A stretch of 64,000 nt of DNA from Paenibacillus solani (GTDB taxonomy: Bacteria; Bacillota; Bacilli; Paenibacillales; Paenibacillaceae), in contig NZ_LIUT01000001.1 of the NCBI RefSeq assembly GCF_001277345.1, forward strand, positions 1,148,913 through 1,212,912. Reading direction: 5' to 3'. The first letter of the stretch is position 1. The number at the start of each line of letters is the position of its first letter. Under the pieces are notes generated by a model that searched no databases, was not told where the DNA came from, and was given only the letters and a program-made list of their open reading frames with translations. Shown here piece by piece: positions 48,685 through 59,938 of the stretch. The position numbers and the translations under genes were made by a program.

Positions 48685-50328
48685 ATGAAATGGACAGCAG
48701 CAGATTTAACATTAGAACAAAAGGTTGGGCAAATGTTTATATGCGGTTTTAATGCACTTACGCCGGATGAACATGCCAAAATACTGATCGAGCAATATCA
48801 GGTAGGAGGCGTTTGTTACTTTCGTCGTAACGTGAAGACACTGCCTCAGCTTGCCGAGCTTTCAGAGTCGCTGCAAGAGCTTGCATCCGGCAGCCAGAAG
48901 ATTCCGCTTCTCATCTCGATTGACCAAGAGGGTGGCATGGTTGCCCGGATCGACCATGAAGGCATCAGCCGGATCCCGGGCAATATGGCGCTAGGAGCCG
49001 CAAGCAGCGAAGAGGATTCCTACAAGGTAGCTCAAATTGGGGCACGTGAATTACGCTCGCTTGGCGTCAATATGAACTTTGCCCCTTGTCTCGATGTGAA
49101 TAACAATTCGCGTAACCCGGTAATCGGCGTGCGGTCCTTCGCTGAAGATCCAAAGGTTGTGGCAGCGCTTGGAACAGCTGCCATTAAGGGATATCAGGAA
49201 GAAGGCGTATCCGCTACCGCTAAGCACTTCCCTGGACATGGAGACACCAGCGTTGACTCCCATCTGGGACGAGCTTCTGTCCCGCATGATATCGAGCGGC
49301 TTCGCAGCGTGGAGCTGTATCCGTTCACACAAGCGATCAAGGATGGCGTAGATGCGATTATGACAGCGCATGTCAGTTTTCCAGCGATTGAACCTAGTGA
49401 TTTACCTGCCACCTTGTCTCGTTCCGTATTGACAGGTCTGTTGAGAGAAGAAATGGGATTCGAAGGACTGATCGTAACGGACTGTCTCGAGATGCATGCG
49501 ATTTCCAAAGAATATGGCATTCCTGAGGGAGCTATTCGTGCCATAGAAGCGGGGGCAGACTGCGTATTGGTCAGCCACAGGCTATCGGAACAGACGGCGG
49601 CAATTACGGCAGTTATCGAGGCTGTGAAGAGTGGAAGACTGTCCATGGACTTGATCGATGCGGCTGTTGAGCGGATATTGGCGCTCAAGGAGCGCAATGC
49701 AAAGCTCGTGGAAGACCTTCCGGTCTATCCGATTGGCGAGGTTACAGATGAAACCCAACAATATCTGGCTGATCTCGCTGGCAGAGGCATCACGCTGGTG
49801 AAGGACGAAGGGCAGCAGCTGCCTCTTCAACCGGAGAAGGCGATTGCGGTGATCTGGCCAGAGCTTCTTCAAGCCACACAGGTAGACGAAGCTTGGAGCA
49901 AAAGCTACACCCTAGGCGATGCATTGAAATCTTATGGTGTTCAAGCAGATGATTTGCGTGTCGGTACAGACATGTCTGATGAAGAAGTGGAGCAAGCCGT
50001 GAAGGCGGCGGAAGGGTACAAACAGATTGTGGTAGCAACCTATACCTCCGAGAGTCGTCTTCCGGCTGGCCAACAGAAGCTTGTAAGCAAGTTGGCAGAG
50101 CTTCAGGACGTATCGCTTGTAGTTGTTGCTACTCGAAATCCATATGACTTGAATGATCTTCCTTCCATCCCTACGTATCTGTGCAGCTACGAGAACACGC
50201 CTTATTATATGAATGCGGTAGCTGGTGCTTTGATAGGTAGAGTTACACCGGGAGGACAGCTCCCGGTAAGTATCAGTGAAGCTTATCCGATGGGCTGGAG
50301 TGCTAACCAGGATTATGTTAATAATTAA
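48685..50328 (+). CDS. Family 3 glycoside hydrolase, beta-N-acetylhexosaminidase type
   Basis: A 547-residue GH3 enzyme without a signal peptide. It has the NagZ-type motif KHFPGHGDTSVDSH near residue 180, whose His acts with Asp as a catalytic dyad, and the nucleophile Asp266 in LIVTDCLEMHAI. A C-terminal alpha/beta domain follows, as in B. subtilis NagZ. It probably removes terminal N-acetylglucosamine from imported oligosaccharides or muropeptides. It closes the importer/two-component operon, supporting an amino-sugar ligand for the importer. It could also be a beta-glucosidase-like GH3, but the KHF(P)GHG-x-H motif favours hexosaminidase. Confidence 0.9.
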   Translation: MKWTAADLTLEQKVGQMFICGFNALTPDEHAKILIEQYQVGGVCYFRRNVKTLPQLAELSESLQELASGSQKIPLLISIDQEGGMVARIDHEGISRIPGNMALGAASSEEDSYKVAQIGARELRSLGVNMNFAPCLDVNNNSRNPVIGVRSFAEDPKVVAALGTAAIKGYQEEGVSATAKHFPGHGDTSVDSHLGRASVPHDIERLRSVELYPFTQAIKDGVDAIMTAHVSFPAIEPSDLPATLSRSVLTGLLREEMGFEGLIVTDCLEMHAISKEYGIPEGAIRAIEAGADCVLVSHRLSEQTAAITAVIEAVKSGRLSMDLIDAAVERILALKERNAKLVEDLPVYPIGEVTDETQQYLADLAGRGITLVKDEGQQLPLQPEKAIAVIWPELLQATQVDEAWSKSYTLGDALKSYGVQADDLRVGTDMSDEEVEQAVKAAEGYKQIVVATYTSESRLPAGQQKLVSKLAELQDVSLVVVATRNPYDLNDLPSIPTYLCSYENTPYYMNAVAGALIGRVTPGGQLPVSISEAYPMGWSANQDYVNN

Positions 50329-50342
50329 ATAATGCTTATTGG

Positions 50343-50378
50343 AACCGGAGTCTTCCTGAACAGGAAAACTCCGGTTTT
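50343..50378 (+). terminator. Terminator of sugar importer/GH3 operon
   Basis: AACCGGAGT/ACTCCGGTT with inner TTCCTG/CAGGAA, then TTTTCC. Confidence 0.8.
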
Positions 50379-50483
50379 CCTATTTTCCGGCCATGCTTGA
50401 GCAACTTTTCGGCAAAGTGCGCGTCTAATTACTGTAACCTATAGAGTAGACAGACTATACTGAGAGTTTTAAAGGAGTAGAGA

Positions 50484-53279
50484 ATGAATTTCAAAAGAAT
50501 CTCGATGATTACAGTCCTTGCTGCGGCACAGGTATCAATGGCCTTTCCCGTGGCAGCTGAATCACCGGATATTACAGCTCCGGCGCTATCTAGTCCATCA
50601 GCGCTGCAGTCCCCGGTGGAAGGACAAAGCCAGCAAAGAATAGAACAGCAAACGGACTTGCAGCAAGCAGAGGAGACGTCGATAGACCCGGTGGAAACAC
50701 CATCGAAAGAACCGGCGACAACACCATCGGTTGACAAAGCGGAAACGCCACCGGCAGACTCCACAAAAATATCATCCGATGTAGTGGAGGGAACGGTAAC
50801 TGATTCCCAAATCGATTCTTCTGTATCACACGAGGAGAAGGAAGAATTAGACAGCGTGCCTTCCGGTAATACGGCACCAGAGAACGAGACAGGCAGCCAG
50901 ACCACGGATGAACCCAAGGCCAGCGCTTCCAATGCCTCTACTAATGAGCTTGTGCTCCTGATGAACAGCAATGTCATGTACCATAACGGTAAACAGTACA
51001 AGGCGGGACAGCCGATGGCTGTAAAGCAAGGGGTTTCTTATGTGGCTATTCGTGCCATGGTGGAGCGCGCAGGATTGAAGCTTTCTTACGATAACAAGAC
51101 GAAGGAAACGATCATCTTCAAGGATGGTAACGAGCTTCGGTTTACGACAGGAAGCAGTCAATATAAAGTCAATGGACAAGTGCGCCAGATGAAAGGTCCT
51201 GCCTACCAGAATAATAACGTATTTATGGTGCCATTAACCTCGATCACGCAAGCGCTTGACATTCCATATAAGGTTAACCAATCCGAGAAGAAGGTTATCC
51301 TCGATTTATCCGGTATGGGCAGCGGCTCTCAGCAGCCAGGTGGCAATACCGGCGGGGGATCCGGCAGTGGGGTTCCTAACATACCGAATCTTGGTCCGAA
51401 TGACCTTATCCTGATGATGAACAGCAACAAAATGTATCAGAACGGGAAAGAGTATACGGCAGGGCAGCCAATGGCCGTGAAAAATGGCGTATCCTATGTT
51501 GCGATCCGCTCCCTCGTCAATCGTGTCGGGTTAAAGCTGACCTATGACGGAAAAACGAAGGAAACAATTATCATTCGGGGTAATGATGAGCTTCGTTTTA
51601 AAACGAACAGCAGCGTTTACACGGTGAATGGCGTCAAGAAAACAATGAAGGGGCCTGCATACCAATCCAACAATACGTTTATGGTGCCGCTGACCAGCAT
51701 TACGCAGGCGCTTGATATTAATTATCGTGTGGACCAGCCTAATAAGCGGGTTATCCTTAGCCTAAGCTCCAAGCCGGTGGCCTCCTTTACGGTTCAGCCT
51801 GGTGAAATATTGGCTGGACAAACAACCGTTACGTATAAAACGAATGCTTATTCGCCGACGGGACTGGATATTGTAGATGAGTATTGGGAAGGTCGCGAAG
51901 AAATTTTTGACGAGCCTGGTATTCATACAGTTACCTATTCCGTACAAGATTCGAGCGGGGAGTGGAGCGACCCATACAGCCTGAGCATTCATGTTTCCGC
52001 GCCGAATACTCCTCCAGTTGCCATGTTTGATACGGACAAACAGGAGTACAAAATCGGTGAGAAAATCACGTACATCAACCAAAGCTATGACAATGATCCC
52101 GGCGATACGATTACATCGAAGTGGGAAAATAATGATCAGGCGTTTTTTACGCCAGGACCTCATAAAGTATTATTAATTGTTACGGATAAGCATGGCGCTA
52201 CAAGCTCTTATGAGAAGATCATTAATGTAACCACTGAAGTATTGTACACGCGTGATCAATTTAACCATTTATTTACGAATATCGGGGATAAATATACGTT
52301 TAACGGGACAGAGGTGCCGACATGGAATGTCATCCCGATGACTCGAAGTTCTGAACCATCCCTGCTTATTCGCAGTAACTCACCGGAAACTGTTTATCAA
52401 GAGGGAATCCTGTACCGTGAAGTAGGTAATGCCAGCACACGGTTTATGATCCACCACTTGAACGCGACCGGCAGAAATATGAAAATGTACGTTGTTGCAA
52501 CGAACATCAACTCGATGACGGCAAGATTGACAACCGAGTATACCGGCGTAGGTGGACCGATCAATATTCCAACCGCTACGGGTAAAGCAGCTGTCGAGCG
52601 ATATCTGGAATCTATGCAATCAGCGGACTCTTTCAAGACGATCTCTCTTGCACCTGGCGAAAGCCGGATCATTTTGCAGGATCTGAGTTCACAAACCTTG
52701 AAAAATCAACAGGTTCTTTCGATGTTTGCTGATCTGTATTCAGATTCCCCGATCCGTTATGATGTCATCATGATTGATGAAGTGAAGGATCCGATTCAGA
52801 AGCTTCCTTATCTGAAACTGCTCGCTAGAGACGGTGTGCATAACCGCGGAACTTATCCGGATTCGACCAGGATCATTGAATCGTACGATCTCGTAGGCAA
52901 CACACCTACCCGACTTCCGATTGGCGACAAAACGAATGATCCAAACTTGGAAGGGTATGACGGCATTAACGGTTCTTATCAATCGAATGCCGGGAATTTT
53001 GGTGTGCTGTACAAAATCAAGCTGCACCGTGTAGCACCGCGGACGCTGATTACATTGAATCCGCGCGGTGGCAAATATATGGGCGTGATGATGGTGAACG
53101 GAAACATCATTCAGACGCCGAACACCAGCGGAGGCGCTGTTTCCGCTCCGAATGAAGCCGCTGTGCTGTATCGCACAGGAGATTATGAACAAACCGTGGA
53201 GATTCTGTTTACGGCCGCGCCTGGAAGCAGTTTACCGATCAATCTGCTGCTGCAGCCGCTTCCGCAGGTTAAGCACTAA
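50484..53279 (+). CDS. Large secreted protein with duplicated copper-amine-oxidase-N-like and PKD-like domains
   Basis: A 931-residue exported protein. It has a signal peptide (about 1-25), a long Thr/Ser/Glu/Pro linker (about 26-150), and two closely similar copper-amine-oxidase-N-like domains (about 152-270 and 308-425; both have LMNSN-x-MY-x-NGK and AGQPMAVK). Two PKD-like segments (about 430-510 and 512-600, NTPPVAMFDTD) and a C-terminal domain I do not recognise follow. CuAO-N-like domains in Paenibacillus surface proteins bind cell-wall or polysaccharide components rather than copper. A possible adhesin or matrix protein; function unknown. It is monocistronic. Confidence 0.8.
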   Translation: MNFKRISMITVLAAAQVSMAFPVAAESPDITAPALSSPSALQSPVEGQSQQRIEQQTDLQQAEETSIDPVETPSKEPATTPSVDKAETPPADSTKISSDVVEGTVTDSQIDSSVSHEEKEELDSVPSGNTAPENETGSQTTDEPKASASNASTNELVLLMNSNVMYHNGKQYKAGQPMAVKQGVSYVAIRAMVERAGLKLSYDNKTKETIIFKDGNELRFTTGSSQYKVNGQVRQMKGPAYQNNNVFMVPLTSITQALDIPYKVNQSEKKVILDLSGMGSGSQQPGGNTGGGSGSGVPNIPNLGPNDLILMMNSNKMYQNGKEYTAGQPMAVKNGVSYVAIRSLVNRVGLKLTYDGKTKETIIIRGNDELRFKTNSSVYTVNGVKKTMKGPAYQSNNTFMVPLTSITQALDINYRVDQPNKRVILSLSSKPVASFTVQPGEILAGQTTVTYKTNAYSPTGLDIVDEYWEGREEIFDEPGIHTVTYSVQDSSGEWSDPYSLSIHVSAPNTPPVAMFDTDKQEYKIGEKITYINQSYDNDPGDTITSKWENNDQAFFTPGPHKVLLIVTDKHGATSSYEKIINVTTEVLYTRDQFNHLFTNIGDKYTFNGTEVPTWNVIPMTRSSEPSLLIRSNSPETVYQEGILYREVGNASTRFMIHHLNATGRNMKMYVVATNINSMTARLTTEYTGVGGPINIPTATGKAAVERYLESMQSADSFKTISLAPGESRIILQDLSSQTLKNQQVLSMFADLYSDSPIRYDVIMIDEVKDPIQKLPYLKLLARDGVHNRGTYPDSTRIIESYDLVGNTPTRLPIGDKTNDPNLEGYDGINGSYQSNAGNFGVLYKIKLHRVAPRTLITLNPRGGKYMGVMMVNGNIIQTPNTSGGAVSAPNEAAVLYRTGDYEQTVEILFTAAPGSSLPINLLLQPLPQVKH

Positions 53280-53303
53280 TAATTGATTATATTATAGGCA
53301 AAG

Positions 53304-53347
53304 AGGCAGTCCTGATCGCCATTTTCATGGTTGGGACTGCCTTTTTT
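53304..53347 (+). terminator. Terminator of large secreted protein gene
   Basis: AGGCAGTCC/GGGACTGCC with T-run. Confidence 0.85.
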
Positions 53348-53507
53348 GATACTTCTGAAGTGGCGGTGCCCCTGTAATGAAGTGTTTCTTTTTATTTGAA
53401 GGAACATGGCTTGCTTGACACGTGTGCGTGATCGCCTTCATTGACGCTGCCTTATTTTTCAGGCATTATAGGAGAAGAGTATCTTCATGAAGAGGGGGTT
53501 ATTGCGT

Positions 53508-53978
53508 ATGCTTACGACGGAACAGATTATTAATACGATGTCGGAACACGGGCTGCGCATTACCGATCAGCGCAAGACGCTTGCCAAATTGTTTGGAGAA
53601 CATCCTGGATATTTGACAGCTAAGGATGTATACGAATATATGGGCCAGAAATACAGCGGTTTGAGCTTCGATACGGTGTATCGTAATCTTCGGGTAATGT
53701 ATGAGCTTGGTGTATTGGAGCAGGTTGTGTTTGAGGAAGGAATCAAATTTCGCGGACGCTGCAGCGAAGATCATCATCATCATCACATGATTTGTCTGCA
53801 ATGCCAGAAGACCTATCCCATTATGTTTTGCCCTATGCAGCTGACCGACGCGCCTGAGGATTTTCAGGTGGTTCAACATAAATTCGAAGTGTTCGGTTAT
53901 TGCGGGGAGTGCGGCAAAGATCAAGGCGAGAAGGAATCCTCACCATCCATAGGAGGGAAGAGGGACGGCCGGGTATGA
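53508..53978 (+). CDS. zur: Fur family regulator, probable zinc uptake regulator Zur
   Basis: A 156-residue Fur family metalloregulator. It has a winged helix ([37 protein letters not shown]) and a His cluster [13 protein letters not shown] in the dimerisation region, with a structural Zn site of two CxxC motifs (CLQC and CGEC). It lacks features pointing to iron, and it lies near znuABC with Zur-type boxes, so a zinc regulator is likely. ATG at 53508 has GAGGGGG nine bases upstream. Its stop overlaps the start of yidD. Confidence 0.88.
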   Translation: MLTTEQIINTMSEHGLRITDQRKTLAKLFGEHPGYLTAKDVYEYMGQKYSGLSFDTVYRNLRVMYELGVLEQVVFEEGIKFRGRCSEDHHHHHMICLQCQKTYPIMFCPMQLTDAPEDFQVVQHKFEVFGYCGECGKDQGEKESSPSIGGKRDGRV

Positions 53979-54238
53979 GCTCGCCACGCAGGATCGTCAA
54001 GGCACCCATACACTTTTATCGAAAGTTCATTTCCCCCTTAAAGCCGGCGACCTGCAGATTCTACCCAACCTGCTCAGCCTACGCGCTGGAAGCCATTGAG
54101 GTACATGGTGCATGGAAGGGGTCGTGGTTAGCGGCCAAACGTATCGCAAGATGCCATCCATTTCATCCGGGAGGCATTGATATGGTTCCGCCGCGAAAGG
54201 GAGAAACGCACACTTCGCTGACTGAGGAATTAGAATGA
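53975..54238 (+). CDS. yidD: Membrane protein insertion efficiency factor YidD
   Basis: An 87-residue YidD family protein with the signature [30 protein letters not shown] and an amphipathic helix, cytoplasmic and membrane-associated. It assists YidC-dependent membrane insertion. ATG overlaps the zur stop (ATGA), implying coupling. The pairing with zur rather than yidC is unusual but occurs in Firmicutes. Confidence 0.93.
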   Translation: MSSPRRIVKAPIHFYRKFISPLKPATCRFYPTCSAYALEAIEVHGAWKGSWLAAKRIARCHPFHPGGIDMVPPRKGETHTSLTEELE

Positions 54239-54311
54239 AGCAGATGGGCCAGCGCACAGCTTGACACACCGCTGTCCGTTTGATTAAAATGTAAGAAATT
54301 ATAGGTATATC

Positions 54312-54578
54312 CGAGGAAGAGATAAGTACGAAAAGCACATGCCTTGAACAGAGAGCCGGAGCAGCTGGAAACCGGTCTTGGCGGATTTCGGAAAATGGTC
54401 TTGGAGGATCCGCTTTTGAGCGATGCAGCTGCAGGGCTGCCGTAAAGGAGCGGCGTGAGCCAGCGTTAATGGACGGCCGGTATATGACGGCAGATGAGCC
54501 TGTTACCCGCAAGGGGACAGGGAAATTGGGTGGTAACACGTGAGAGTAGCTCTCGTCCCATGAGGACGGGGGTTTTTT
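54312..54578 (+). promoter_or_regulatory. T-box leader for methionyl-tRNA synthetase
   Basis: It has a Stem I with AGAGAGCCGG-type sequence, a possible specifier ATG (in GGAAAATGGTC near 54390), and the T-box block TTGGGTGGTAACACG near 54528. The terminator CGTCC/GGACG is followed by a T-run near 54555-54578. Uncharged tRNA-Met would bind and favour the antiterminator. Confidence 0.85.
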
Positions 54579-54603
54579 GCTATGTACTGCTGTGTATTCT
54601 TGA

Positions 54604-56640
<2,037 letters not shown>

Positions 56641-56670
56641 TAAGTGCCTGAATTGAATGAAGACGTAATA

Positions 56671-56707
56671 GACGGTGTATCCTGTTAATGGGTACACCGT
56701 TTTTTTT
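56671..56707 (+). terminator. Terminator of metG
   Basis: ACGGTGTA/TACACCGT stem with T-run. Confidence 0.85.
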
Positions 56708-56748
56708 CTCTCAGTTGTTGTAAAAAAACAACTCTATCGAAAAATTAA

Positions 56749-56818
56749 TAGTAATTCTTACGATTTGGTTGACAATCAGGTTTGCCTGCTCTTATAATCT
56801 TGTTAGTAAAGATTACGA
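56749..56818 (+). promoter_or_regulatory. znuA promoter between two Zur-type boxes
   Basis: -35 TTGACA at 56769-56774 and -10 TATAAT at 56793-56798 (18-bp spacer) give a strong promoter. TAGTAATTCTTACGA (56749-56763) lies just upstream of the -35, and TAGTAAAGATTACGA (56804-56818) covers the start. Both are one to two bases from the Bacillus Zur form TCGTAAT-N-ATTACGA. Confidence 0.75.
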
Positions 56819-56847
56819 TTAATAACTTTTAAACGTGGATATGGGAG

Positions 56848-57831
56848 ATGAACATGAACAAGAGAAAGAGCAAGCTGAATGGTTGGACGTGGAGTGTGAC
56901 CTCTATATTGTTGACAGTACTTATTTTGTCGGGCTGCGGAAGCAAATCCGGCGGCGGCATCGTAGAAGGTAAGGTAAATGTGATGACGACCTTTTATCCA
57001 ATATACGAATTTACGAAGGAAATTGGAGGAGACGAGGTAAATGTGGTGAATCTGCTGCCAACCGGCGTAGAGCCGCATGATTGGACACCCCGCAGCCAGG
57101 ATATTGTAAATACCTCCAAGTCTCAGCTATTCCTTTATAATGGTGCGGGACTCGAGGGATGGGTACCCGGTTTTTTGAAGGGCCTGGACCGCGATACCCA
57201 AGTGAAACCGGTTGAAGTGAGCCAAGGCATCAAGCTGATTGATGCTACCGGAGATGATGGTCATGGACATGGGGAAGGGGCAGAACATGATCATGATCAT
57301 GACACTCACCATTCGGATCCACATACATGGGTAAGCCCGAAATCCGCGCTGGTGATGGCAGAGAATATTAAGAATAGTCTTGTCGAGGTTGATCCAGAAC
57401 ATCAGGACGTGTATGAACAACGGTATGAAAATCTGAAAGAGAAGCTGACCAAGCTGGATAACGATTTTACGAGCGAATTGTCCAAGTTGCCGAAAAAAGA
57501 CATTGTCGTCTCGCACCAAGCTTTTGGCTATCTCTGCCGGGATTATGGCTTGACCCAGCATGCAATTATGGGACTCTCGCCAGATGCTGAGCCTAGGGCG
57601 CAGGATCTCGTGAACCTGACCAAAACGGTAAAAGAGAAGGAAGTGAAGTATATTTTCTTCGAAGAACTTGTATCGGATAAACTTGCCAAAACGCTGGCAA
57701 GTGAAGCAGGCGTGGAAACTTTGGTGCTGAATCCGGTAGAGGGACTGACCAAGGAGCAGGCGAATAGCGGCGAGAATTATTTCACCTTGATGGAGAAAAA
57801 TTTGCAAAATCTAACGAAGGCTCTACAATAA
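56848..57831 (+). CDS. znuA: Zinc ABC transporter substrate-binding lipoprotein
   Basis: A 327-residue metal-binding protein of the ZnuA/AdcA family. It has a signal peptide with lipobox LSGCG (Cys near residue 31), a first metal-ligand region TGVEPHDWTPRSQD, a His/Asp-rich loop (about 136-155) typical of zinc chaperone loops, ligand His in HSDPHTWVSPK and SHQAFGYL, and EELVSDKLAKTLASEAG. It lies under a strong promoter framed by two Zur-type boxes. A GC-rich hairpin and a MITE-like element separate it from znuC. Confidence 0.95.
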   Translation: MNMNKRKSKLNGWTWSVTSILLTVLILSGCGSKSGGGIVEGKVNVMTTFYPIYEFTKEIGGDEVNVVNLLPTGVEPHDWTPRSQDIVNTSKSQLFLYNGAGLEGWVPGFLKGLDRDTQVKPVEVSQGIKLIDATGDDGHGHGEGAEHDHDHDTHHSDPHTWVSPKSALVMAENIKNSLVEVDPEHQDVYEQRYENLKEKLTKLDNDFTSELSKLPKKDIVVSHQAFGYLCRDYGLTQHAIMGLSPDAEPRAQDLVNLTKTVKEKEVKYIFFEELVSDKLAKTLASEAGVETLVLNPVEGLTKEQANSGENYFTLMEKNLQNLTKALQ

Positions 57832-57833
57832 AT

Positions 57834-57861
57834 AAGAAGGGGGAATGATCCCCCTCTTCTT
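57834..57861 (+). terminator. Hairpin after znuA, possible attenuator
   Basis: AAGAAGGGGG/CCCCCTCTTCTT with a short T-containing tail. It could limit read-through from znuA into znuCB or mark the end of znuA mRNA. Confidence 0.5.
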
Positions 57862-57870
57862 TATGAGGTA

Positions 57871-58229
57871 GTTCAAAAAGTCCGCTTTTGATAAGAAAAC
57901 CAATCGAGGCAAATTCAAGGCTGAACGACCGCGATTCGGAAGTAGGTTTTCTTGCGATATAGAATTTCATCAACTTCGTTGATAACTTATAAATCCTATA
58001 TCTAACACCAAGCGAATCAGGAAGCAACTCGGCATCGAATCTTGGAATTCAGAGCCGGGCCTAAGCAGATGCTTCCGAAGCATGTTTCCTCCAGAAACAT
58101 TTCAGGTGCTCACGTACCCAAAACGTACGCTCCGCTCCTGACGTCCCTAGCTTCATCTAACCTAAAGCGTTTTGAAAAAACGCACTCCGGAAGCATAAGC
58201 TTCGGTGCTGAAAATCGACCTTTTTGAAC
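57871..58229 (+). mobile_element. MITE-like repeat element between znuA and znuC
   Basis: A 359-bp non-coding element bounded by near-perfect terminal inverted repeats GTTCAAAAAGTC (57871-57882) and GACCTTTTTGAAC (58217-58229). It contains several internal hairpins. Its 57891-57970 part is shared with the repeat inside the Mn riboswitch at 23188-23268. A 61-codon open frame inside has no ribosome site. No target duplication is seen. Its structure suggests a non-autonomous element or a Paenibacillus-type intergenic repeat. Confidence 0.65.
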
Positions 58230-58304
58230 ACGCACTTTATGTATAATAGATATCCGGGATGTTCATATATTTAATAGAAACTACAAGAGAGAGGCGGCCT
58301 GATT

Positions 58305-59054
58305 ATGGAACCGGCAGTACCTAATTGCCACCAACCCATTGTACAAATCAAAGATGTATCCTTCCATTACCGCGATCAACAGGTGATCAAGGATCTCAAT
58401 TTTTCCATTAAAGAGCGGGATTTTGTAGGCATTGTCGGATCGAATGGCGCAGGTAAGACCACTTTACTTCGCATGATTGTCGGATTGCTGCCTGCTGCAG
58501 AAGGGACGATCGAGCTGTTCGGCCAGCCGATCCGCAAATTTCAGGACTGGGAACGGATTGGATATGTGCCGCAGAAGAATTCCTTCAATCCGCTGTTCCC
58601 TGCCACTGTGCGTGAAGTAGTCATGTCTGGATTATATAATAAGAAAAAAATGTTTCGACGTGTAAACCGTTTGGATCATCAGAAATGTGAAGACGCTCTT
58701 GAAGTGATGCGGATCCAGGATATTGCCGATAAGCGGATCGGCGCCTTATCCGGTGGTCAGCAGCAGCGTGTATTCCTTGCCCGGGCCTTGATTAATCGGC
58801 CGGATCTGCTTATTCTGGACGAGCCTACGATTGGTATTGACGCCGAGACTCAAGCCGGATTTTTTGAATTAATTACCCATATGCATGCCCATCATCATAT
58901 GACTTTTTTGATGGTTACTCATGATTTGGATATGGTCAAAGACTATTTGGGAGAGTCCCCCGTTTCGCAGAACGGCAAGATTCAGTTCTTTGTAAGACAT
59001 TCCCATGACATCGAGAATTGCGACGAAGTGGATTTGCAGCATTCACTGGTTTGA
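58305..59054 (+). CDS. znuC: Zinc ABC transporter ATP-binding protein
   Basis: A 249-residue ABC ATPase. It has Walker A GSNGAGKTT, a signature ALSGGQQQRVFLARAL, Walker B DLLILDEPTIGID and an H-loop TFLMVTHD. The start ATG at 58305 has GAGAGAGG upstream. Co-located with ZnuA and ZnuB genes. A roughly 470-base gap holding a MITE-like element lies between znuA and this gene, so coupled expression with the Zur-controlled promoter is uncertain. Confidence 0.94.
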   Translation: MEPAVPNCHQPIVQIKDVSFHYRDQQVIKDLNFSIKERDFVGIVGSNGAGKTTLLRMIVGLLPAAEGTIELFGQPIRKFQDWERIGYVPQKNSFNPLFPATVREVVMSGLYNKKKMFRRVNRLDHQKCEDALEVMRIQDIADKRIGALSGGQQQRVFLARALINRPDLLILDEPTIGIDAETQAGFFELITHMHAHHHMTFLMVTHDLDMVKDYLGESPVSQNGKIQFFVRHSHDIENCDEVDLQHSLV

Positions 59055-59114
59055 GTATGAGTATATAATTCGCAGACTGAAAAATTTTTGAAGCAAGAGA
59101 AGGAGACGTTATCA

Positions 59115-59921
59115 TTGCTGGATATTTTGCTTAGCGATTTTTTTCAGCGGGCGCTGATCGGGGGAGTTCTGATCGGAATTACAGCTCCGCTAATCGGTAT
59201 TTTTCTCGTGCTGCGACGTTTGTCCATGATCGGCGATACACTGTCGCATGTGACAATTGCGGGTGTGGCACTCGGATTTTTAATTGAAGTATATCCGCTT
59301 GCTGCGGGACTTGCTTTTGCGGTACTGGCCTCTTTTGCGATTGAAAAACTTAGAAAAGCATACAAAAGTTATGCCGAGTTATCGATCGCCATCATCATGT
59401 CCGGCGGGGTTGCGCTTGCTTCGCTGTTCTTCACTCTAGGGATGGGCTATAATACAGATGTAATGAGTTATTTATTCGGAAGCATCTACACTCTGGATTC
59501 CATGGATATTTATATGGTTGGCGGAGTGACTGTGATTGTCATAGCTGTGGTGATTCTATTCTTCAAAGAGTTCTTTCTGCTCAGCTTTGAAGAGGATGCT
59601 GCCAGTGTAAGCGGTCTGCCTGTCAAAATGATGAATATGATCATTACGGTACTGACCGCGCTTGTGGTAAGCACAGCCATCAAAATTGTGGGTGCGCTTC
59701 TGGTATCCGCGTTATTGGTGATTCCGGTAGCTATCAGTTTATTGCTGGCCAGAAGCTTCCGAAGCTCCATCGTATTGTCGGTGATCATCTCCGAAATGGC
59801 CGTAATCGGGGGATTGATGCTTGCGGGCGTGTTTAATTTGGCACCTGGCGCAACGATTGTGCTGCTGCTAATAAGCCTGCTAATCATTACGCTTGTCGGC
59901 AAAAAGGGTTTCACGACATAA
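59115..59921 (+). CDS. znuB: Zinc ABC transporter permease
   Basis: A 268-residue ABC-3 family permease with about eight membrane segments, family motif LVLRRLSMIGDTLSHVTIAGVALG near residue 30 and KIVGALLVSALLVIPVA later. The TTG start at 59115 (then LDILLSDFF) is preferred because AAGGAGA lies eight bases upstream; a TTG at 59088 lacks a site. It follows znuC by 60 bases. Family members carry Zn2+ or Mn2+; znuA and nearby zur favour zinc. Confidence 0.93.
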   Translation: MLDILLSDFFQRALIGGVLIGITAPLIGIFLVLRRLSMIGDTLSHVTIAGVALGFLIEVYPLAAGLAFAVLASFAIEKLRKAYKSYAELSIAIIMSGGVALASLFFTLGMGYNTDVMSYLFGSIYTLDSMDIYMVGGVTVIVIAVVILFFKEFFLLSFEEDAASVSGLPVKMMNMIITVLTALVVSTAIKIVGALLVSALLVIPVAISLLLARSFRSSIVLSVIISEMAVIGGLMLAGVFNLAPGATIVLLLISLLIITLVGKKGFTT

Positions 59922-59938
59922 GGGGGTTCTGAGATTTA

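Noticed and set aside
53769..53790. Short CAT/ATC microsatellite-like run
   Set aside because: It simply encodes the His cluster of Zur; no repeat array or CRISPR is present.
57127..57807. 226-codon frame on the minus strand opposite znuA
   Set aside because: znuA on the plus strand has a lipobox, metal ligands and SD; the antisense frame has none of these.
58042..58227. 61-codon frame inside the MITE-like element
   Set aside because: It has no ribosome site, lies in hairpin-rich repeat DNA and encodes no recognisable peptide.
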